Assembly (NCBI RefSeq): GCF_018622995.1
Contig: NZ_CP076022.1
Location: 1,674,001 to 1,738,000 of the forward strand
DNA: 64,000 nucleotides
From: Arthrobacter jiangjiafuii
Lineage (GTDB): Bacteria > Actinomycetota > Actinomycetes > Actinomycetales > Micrococcaceae
Reading direction: 5' to 3'
Shown here one piece after another: positions 59,322 to 64,000 of the stretch. Position 1 is the first letter of the stretch. Each line of letters opens with the position of its first letter. Below the pieces are notes generated by a model. It was given only the letters and a program-made list of their open reading frames with translations. It was not told the DNA's origin and ran no database searches. The translations under genes were made by a program, and so were the position numbers.

Positions 59322-60401
59322 CTAGGAAACCGGGGCCAGCTCCGGGTAGTCGGTGTAGCCGGCGGCACCGTCGGTGTAGACGGTGGCCTGGTCGATCTCG
59401 TTCAGCGGCAGGTCCTCCTGCCAGCGGCGGACCAGGTCCGGGTTGGCGATCGCGGGACGGCCAACGACGACGGCGTCGGCCAGGTCCTCCTCGAGCAGCA
59501 TGATCGCGTCATCGCGCGTGGTGACGGTGCCGAAGCCGGTGTTCAGCAGCACCGGGCCGCCGAAGCGGCGGCGCAGTCCCTGGACCAGCTCGTCAGCCGG
59601 ATCCGCATGCAGGATGCTCAGGTAAGCCGGCAACAGGTCGGCGATGCCGGTCACCAGTGCGGTGTAGGTGGCGGTCACGTCGGCGCGGTCGGTTTCCAGC
59701 ACGCCCTGGATGTTGTGCTCAGGGGAGATACGGATGCCGGTGTGCTCGGCGCCGATGGCCTCGGCCACGGCCCGGAAGGCCTCGATGACCAAGCGGGCGC
59801 GGTTCTCCGGCGATCCGCCGTAGTTGTCGGTGCGCGTGTTGGAGACGGGGGAAAGGAATTCCTGCAGCAGGTACCCGTTGGCACCGTGCAGCTCCACGCC
59901 GTCGAACCCTGCCTTCATCGCATTCCGTGCTGCTGAAACGAAGTCCTGCACGATGCCGGGGAGCTCGGCTTCGGTGAGGGCGTGCGGCACCGGGTAGGGC
60001 TGCTTGCCGTCGTAGGTGTGTGCCATGCCTTCAAGCGCGATGGCGCTGGGGGCCACCGGCTGGCGGCCGCCGTTGATGTTTTCGTGTGCGACGCGGCCCG
60101 AGTGCATCAGCTGGGCGACGATCCGGCCGCCGGCCTCGTGCACGGCGTCGGTGACGCGCTTCCAGCCCGCGACGTGCTCCTCCGTGACCAGGCCGGGCAT
60201 CAGGGGGTTGCCCTGGCCGGTGAAGGAGGGGTAGATGCCATCACTGATGATCAGGCCCATGGAGGCGCGCTGGCGGTAGTGCTCGACCATGATGTCTGTG
60301 GGCACACCGTCACGGCCGGCGCGGACGCGGGACATCGGGGCCATGACGAGGCGGTTGGGCAGTTCCATGGCGCCGACTGGCAGCGGGGTAAAGAGGTTCA
60401 C
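59322..60401 (-). CDS. Old Yellow Enzyme family ene-reductase
   Basis: A 359-residue FMN protein starting at GTG 60401. OYE motifs: LFTPLPVGAMELPNRLVMAPMSRVRAG, VAQLMHSGRVAH, FDGVELHGANGYLLQEFLSPVSNTRTDNYGGSPENRARL with the H-x-x-N substrate pair, and DAVVVGRPAIANPDL. It reduces activated C=C bonds with NADPH (NemA-like, also nitrate esters and electrophiles). It is probably a stress or detoxification enzyme. It is transcribed alone. Confidence 0.93.
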   Translation of the reverse strand: MNLFTPLPVGAMELPNRLVMAPMSRVRAGRDGVPTDIMVEHYRQRASMGLIISDGIYPSFTGQGNPLMPGLVTEEHVAGWKRVTDAVHEAGGRIVAQLMHSGRVAHENINGGRQPVAPSAIALEGMAHTYDGKQPYPVPHALTEAELPGIVQDFVSAARNAMKAGFDGVELHGANGYLLQEFLSPVSNTRTDNYGGSPENRARLVIEAFRAVAEAIGAEHTGIRISPEHNIQGVLETDRADVTATYTALVTGIADLLPAYLSILHADPADELVQGLRRRFGGPVLLNTGFGTVTTRDDAIMLLEEDLADAVVVGRPAIANPDLVRRWQEDLPLNEIDQATVYTDGAAGYTDYPELAPVS

Positions 60402-60538
60402 TAAGCGTCTTTCTCTCGGTCGCGCCAGTGGCTGGAGCAGTCCTGGCGTTGGTCTACTCAGCGACAACCGGGAGTCAGGCTGTGGATATTCCATAAGCGT
60501 CCCATGTCACACGCGGAATGGGATGGGGCGGCACGGCT

Positions 60539-60569
60539 GTCCGGCCCGCCGCAGGGCGGCGGACCGGAC
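60539..60569 (-). terminator. Stem-loop after the DUF1269 gene
   Basis: Arms GTCCGG-C-CCGCC and GGCGG-A-CCGGAC around a short loop, 28 bases after the minus-strand stop at 60597. There is no T-tract. Confidence 0.55.
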
Positions 60570-60596
60570 ACCGAAGCACGCGATTGGGAGGTCAGA

Positions 60597-61112
60597 TCAG
60601 GAGGCGACGGCCTCCACGATCTTCTCGTCGCCTTCGTTGATGGCCTTGACCACCGCGTCGTAGTCACTCTTGTCGATAGCCTTGCTGATTCTCTTCGTGG
60701 CTTTGCTGACCGCCTTGTCCACACGGTCCAGATAGAGGTCGTCGACCACGGCAACCAGCGCCGAGGAGGCCGGCGGCAGCCACTCGTCCGCCTCGACGCC
60801 GATCTTCTTCTCCTCGTGCCGCTTCGCGATGACACCTGCACCGGCGCCGATCGCAGCGCCGATGACACCCGAAAGCAGGAGCGGGGGAGCGAACAGCCCC
60901 ACCACGAGGCCGGCGATGGCACCGGCAGTGGTGCCGCCGCCAATCAGCCCGCCTCCGTGCTCCTTCACATCAACCCGTCCCGAGGCATCACGCGATAGGA
61001 CTACCGCGGCCACCACCGCGTCGTCCATGTCCTTGATGGTGGTGAAATCAGCTGCCGCTGAGTCTGCATCGGTGTACGACGATACGAACAGGATGTAGTT
61101 GCGATCTGACAT
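60597..61112 (-). CDS. DUF1269-family membrane protein
   Basis: A 171-residue protein. The N-terminal domain (YILFVSSYTDADSAAADFTTIKDM...VVLSRDASGRVDVKE) is followed by a Gly-rich hydrophobic hairpin (GGGTTAGAIAGLVVGLFAPPLLLSGVIGAAIGAGAG) and a C-terminal ALVAVVDDLYLDRVDKAVSKA domain. This is the DUF1269 layout, thought to sit in the membrane by its glycine-zipper segment. Its role, perhaps in stress response, is unknown. The 266-base gap to the next gene has no gene. Confidence 0.88.
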   Translation of the reverse strand: MSDRNYILFVSSYTDADSAAADFTTIKDMDDAVVAAVVLSRDASGRVDVKEHGGGLIGGGTTAGAIAGLVVGLFAPPLLLSGVIGAAIGAGAGVIAKRHEEKKIGVEADEWLPPASSALVAVVDDLYLDRVDKAVSKATKRISKAIDKSDYDAVVKAINEGDEKIVEAVAS

Positions 61113-61378
61113 TTGTGAGCCCTTCAGTTGATGGCGGCCGGTGACGGCGGAAGCCCGCCAATTCCGGCATACGGCAGACTGTATTCCGGCTCGGGGCGCA
61201 CCAATCGGTCCTTTGGGCGATTCGGTGTCGGGATTCCCCGGGCTGCGGACAGGCGGTGATGCTTCCGGTATCCTCGCTTCCCGCCGTCGGCCGGTTTAGG
61301 CGGTGAGGCCGCGGGCGCGGGCACGGGTACGGGCACGGGTGCGCCGGCCAGTTCCTCCAGCTGCGCACCGGCCACATG

Positions 61379-62050
61379 TCAGCCCTGAGAGGGAGGACCG
61401 CCGATCAGGCGGCCCAGCGCGTCGGCGGGTGACTCAATCTCGGCTCCATGGGCAAACAGGATCCGGGCGGGGCCGAGGCCGGCGATCCGCGCCAGGGATT
61501 CCTCGGCCTGGCCGGCATCCGCGGTGAACACCTCCGGCCCGCGGACGGCATCTCCCTGGGCGGAGGCGGCGGCGTCACCGATGAACAGCGTCCCGGTCGG
61601 CTCATGGAAGAGGCTCACATGCCCGGGGGTGTGGCCGGGGGTGGCGAAAACTCCCAGATCCTGGATGGCATTCCCCTCGCCGATCGGCCTGATCCGCCGC
61701 GGGGACTGAATATCGGGAGAATCGGGTCCGCCCGCGTAGATGGCGGCCAGCGGAGCCCTATCTGCGATGGCGAAGAGCGAGCCGATGTGATCCTGGTGCA
61801 GATGGGTCAGGATGATGTCGCGGACGTCGGCAAAGCTGCCCCCTAGCGCCTCGACCGCCGCGGCAATGCCAGCCTCGGAGCCGGGCATTCCGGTGTCAAT
61901 GATGACGATGCCCGCCGGCTGGGCCACGGCATAGGAACGGACGTCCATTGTCAGCGGATCCGGCCCCGTGACCCCGGGCGGAATCACGACTTCTCCCACC
62001 ACTTCTTCGATTCCCAGGGGTGTGCTTCCGCTGCCGGTCTGTGCGCTCAT
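61379..62050 (-). CDS. MBL-fold metallohydrolase
   Basis: A 223-residue protein starting at ATG 62050 behind AAGGAG. Metal ligands of the metallo-beta-lactamase fold: THLHQDHIG (H-x-H-x-D-H), a His in TPGHTPGHVSLF, the bridging Asp in LFIGDAA, and the late His in LFAHGAEI. It is a compact single-domain hydrolase, probably for a thioester, lactone or similar. The substrate is not indicated by neighbours. Confidence 0.92.
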   Translation of the reverse strand: MSAQTGSGSTPLGIEEVVGEVVIPPGVTGPDPLTMDVRSYAVAQPAGIVIIDTGMPGSEAGIAAAVEALGGSFADVRDIILTHLHQDHIGSLFAIADRAPLAAIYAGGPDSPDIQSPRRIRPIGEGNAIQDLGVFATPGHTPGHVSLFHEPTGTLFIGDAAASAQGDAVRGPEVFTADAGQAEESLARIAGLGPARILFAHGAEIESPADALGRLIGGPPSQG

Positions 62051-62174
62051 GGCCACGCTCCTTCGCTGGAATACGGCCCTTCCAGCGTATTCCGGGGTTG
62101 CGGGCTCCGACACCCCTGCGAACGCTTCGCGACGCCTCGCTGGGAATCCTGCTGAGAATCGCTACTCTCGCTCC

Positions 62175-62585
62175 ATGACCGGATTTCCCCAGCTGCAAAA
62201 CACTGTCCTGGACACCACCGACGTCCGCGGGCTGGCCGAGTTTTACCGTCAGCTTCTCGGGCTCCGGTATCTGCCCGGAGATGAGCCCGCGCCGCAGGGC
62301 CCGGATGACGCGGACTGGCTGGTGCTGACCGATGGGCAGGGCCGGCGCCAGCTGGCGTTCCAGCTGGTTGACCGGCTCGAGCGGACCACCTGGCCGCGCC
62401 CGGATGTGCCGATGCAGCTGCATCTGGATTTCACCGTGCCGGACCGGCAGTCACTGGCGGATCAGCACGCCCGCGCACTGGGCCTGGGGGCGGAGCTGCT
62501 GCTTGACCGCACGGATGATCCGGACGAGCCGCTCTACGTCTACGCGGACCCGGCCGGCCATCCGTTCTGCATCTTCGTGGGCTGA
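62175..62585 (+). CDS. VOC-family (glyoxalase/dioxygenase fold) protein
   Basis: A 136-residue protein from ATG 62175. Two beta-alpha-beta-beta-beta units: LQNTVLDTTDVRGLAEFYRQLLGLRYLPGDE and PMQLHLDFTVPDRQSLADQHARALGLGA, ending VYADPAGHPFCIFVG. It is typical of actinobacterial VOC proteins that bind small ligands or antibiotics. The metal-ligand positions are partly changed, so it may be non-enzymatic. Start chosen because upstream codons overlap the divergent MBL gene. Confidence 0.87.
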   Translation: MTGFPQLQNTVLDTTDVRGLAEFYRQLLGLRYLPGDEPAPQGPDDADWLVLTDGQGRRQLAFQLVDRLERTTWPRPDVPMQLHLDFTVPDRQSLADQHARALGLGAELLLDRTDDPDEPLYVYADPAGHPFCIFVG

Positions 62586-62727
62586 GCGGCCCCAGTTCCG
62601 CGATCAGGTCCTGCAGGGTTTCCGGTCCGCGCGAGTTGGCGATGACCACGTTCATCCCTGCCGCGACTGCGAGCCGCGCGACCGCTGATCCGATGTGACC
62701 GCTTCCAATGATTCCAAGTGTCGGCAT
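62584..62727 (-). pseudogene. Truncated NADPH:F420 oxidoreductase-like N-terminus
   Basis: On the minus strand ATG 62727 starts MPTLGIIGSGHIGSAVARLAVAAG then ANSRGPETLQDLIAELG, the Rossmann nucleotide site of the NADP-dependent F420 reductase family. After about 48 codons the frame runs into the VOC gene's antisense, so the remaining 150 or more residues are missing. The promoter-proximal end survives. Confidence 0.8.
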
Positions 62728-62883
62728 TGCTCATCCCTTCGCTGGTGCGCCCGTGTGGCGCGTGTTGCTGGGTTGAACCTGCCTGGACGCGTGGAAAATT
62801 CCTGCGCCCGCCAACCCGGCCGGCCTCCCCATGACCACCCCGCGCTACCCGGCCGCCCTGCCGGTGTCCGCTAGATTGGCAGC

Positions 62884-63570
62884 ATGACTTCAGTGGGGGC
62901 TGTGCTCGATATGTCCGAATTGTCCGTGGGGTACGCCGGCACACCGGTGTGCGGACCCATCACCGCGCAGGCAGCGGCCGGCGAAATCCTGGGCATGGTG
63001 GGATTCAACGGTGCCGGAAAATCCACCGCGGCCCGCACGATCGCCGGTAAGCAGCCCATGCTCCACGGCGAGGTCCGCGTCCACGGCCTGCCGGTTTATG
63101 AAGACGCCATTCCATTCCGCCGGCAGGTCGCAGCGCTGTTCGACGAAGATGCGTTCTTCCCCTCCCTGTCCCTGCGCGAGCACCTCCAGCTGATCGCCCG
63201 CGGGCACGGCCTGCCGGATCCCGATGCCGCCGTCGAAGCCGAACTCGACTTCTTCGCCTTGCGGGAGCGCGCCAACGCCGTTCCGGCCTCCGTCTCGTCC
63301 GGGCAGCGGCGGCGGCTGCTGCTTGCCTCCGCCCTGATCCGGCCCTCGTCCCTGCTGATCTTGGATGAGCCGGAGCAGCGACTGGATCCGGCCATGCGCG
63401 AGAGGCTGGGGGAGCGGATCAAATCCTATGCCGACGACGGCGGCACAGTGCTGCTGGTGACCCACGACCCGGCGCTGCTCCTGGCCACCGCCGGACGCTG
63501 CCTGCTCATCGACGACGACGTCCGCGAGATCGCGCCGGAACGGGCCGCCGCGGAAATCGCCGGGCGCTGA
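62884..63570 (+). CDS. ABC transporter ATPase
   Basis: A 228-residue ATPase with Walker A GFNGAGKST, a degenerate signature VSSGQRRRLLLA in place of LSGGQ, Walker B LLILDEPEQRLD, and the switch His in VTHDPALLL. It is followed 2 bases after its stop by a membrane-protein gene cut by the window edge. Together they look like an actinobacterial ABC exporter with a DUF6297-like permease. Substrate unknown. Confidence 0.92.
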   Translation: MTSVGAVLDMSELSVGYAGTPVCGPITAQAAAGEILGMVGFNGAGKSTAARTIAGKQPMLHGEVRVHGLPVYEDAIPFRRQVAALFDEDAFFPSLSLREHLQLIARGHGLPDPDAAVEAELDFFALRERANAVPASVSSGQRRRLLLASALIRPSSLLILDEPEQRLDPAMRERLGERIKSYADDGGTVLLVTHDPALLLATAGRCLLIDDDVREIAPERAAAEIAGR

Positions 63571-63572
63571 TC

Positions 63573-64000
63573 GTGGCCCAAAACGCCGCCGTCGGAACCG
63601 TTGCAACGGCCTTCAACCCGGTCCGGTACACCCGGCACGCCGCGAAAGCCTTCACCCGTGGCCGGACCCGGCTGCGGGATGTCCTGGTTGATGTGTATTC
63701 GGCGGTGCTGACGGTGGGAACCATCGGGGCGATGGCTGCCGGTCTGGTCCTGGCCCTGCGGGAGCAGGTGGCCCAGGCCTGGGACGCAGACCCGGGCGCC
63801 CGCACCCTGGTGTCCGCGCCGTCGTTCGCCCTGCCCGACGGCGCCGCAGCGACCGCGCTGCTGTTCGCCGCCCTGGCGGCGATCATGGTTCTGGCCCGGA
63901 AACTGGGGCCCGCGGCGGCGACCACGGCCGAAGGCTACTGGTGGCTGACCCTGCCCGTGGCGCGGCGTCCGCTACTGACCGGACGGCTTCTGCGCCGGCT
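63573..64000 (+). CDS. ABC transporter permease component, 3' end outside window
   Basis: The visible 142 codons start at GTG 63573, 2 bases after the ATPase stop. A basic N-terminus (YTRHAAKAFTRGRTRLRDVL) precedes hydrophobic segments (VYSAVLTVGTIGAMAAGLVLAL and ALLFAALAAIMVLA) and a loop YWWLTLPVARRPLLTGRLL typical of ABC-2-like permeases paired with such ATPases (DUF6297 is my best guess). The frame is open to the window edge. Confidence 0.75.
   Translation, partial: MAQNAAVGTVATAFNPVRYTRHAAKAFTRGRTRLRDVLVDVYSAVLTVGTIGAMAAGLVLALREQVAQAWDADPGARTLVSAPSFALPDGAAATALLFAALAAIMVLARKLGPAAATTAEGYWWLTLPVARRPLLTGRLLRR

Overview
The window is high-GC DNA from an actinobacterium, most likely an Arthrobacter-like member of the Micrococcaceae. 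That placement is my inference. It rests on codon use, many GTG starts, a WXG100-type protein next to Rhs genes, a mycothiol-type DinB protein, and a copper amine oxidase whose active-site spacing matches the Arthrobacter globiformis enzyme. I see no tRNA, rRNA, CRISPR array or origin.

Region 1 (1-16.4 kb) is a decaying Rhs polymorphic-toxin locus with probable type VII secretion signals. It begins with the end of a WXG100-like gene and a gutted Rhs gene: an N-terminal secretion module fused directly to a toxin tail. Truncated Rhs cores, C-terminal toxin cassettes and immunity genes follow. Two cassettes keep an intact toxin domain with its immunity gene (a PD-(D/E)XK-like nuclease and a GIY-YIG-like nuclease with Imm26). 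A third pairs an Ala/Gly-rich membrane-like tail with a 3-TM protein present in three copies. Most other toxins are frameshifted or deleted while their immunity genes are intact. A 215-bp direct repeat, three near-identical Rhs core copies and an IS110-family element (with a likely bridge-RNA region) record the recombination.

Region 2 (16.4-32.7 kb) holds a DHFR-like reductase, a KptA/Tpt1-DUF6966 fusion, a RutE-like nitroreductase, a GNAT protein, a DHA2 drug exporter with its MarR regulator and palindromic operators, and an ABC exporter divergent from a second MarR. It ends with a five-gene minus-strand operon under a SAM-I riboswitch: a peptide-type ABC importer plus a DszC/SfnB-like flavin monooxygenase, best read as organosulfur acquisition.

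Region 3 (32.7-46 kb) starts with a scrap zone of duplicated gene fragments around a perfect 60-bp palindrome. Next come a WxL/DUF916-like surface-protein pair, an RsbQ-like hydrolase overlapping a PAS histidine kinase, a class C beta-lactamase-like hydrolase, and a catabolic cluster (SSS symporter, RpiR regulator, amidohydrolase, DUF6282-like hydrolase) sharing a 16-bp palindromic operator.

Region 4 (46-56 kb) is an amine-catabolism cluster: copper amine oxidase, aldehyde dehydrogenase, APC permease, FeaR-like AraC regulator, TetR regulator and a YtcJ-like amidohydrolase. Region 5 (56-64 kb) has an Rv2629/baeRF-family gene, a stand-alone SpaB_C-like (thiopeptide/PEARL-type) gene directly behind a 20-codon ORF, an Old Yellow Enzyme, a DUF1269 protein, an MBL hydrolase, a VOC protein, a truncated F420-reductase-like fragment, and the start of an ABC transporter cut by the window edge.
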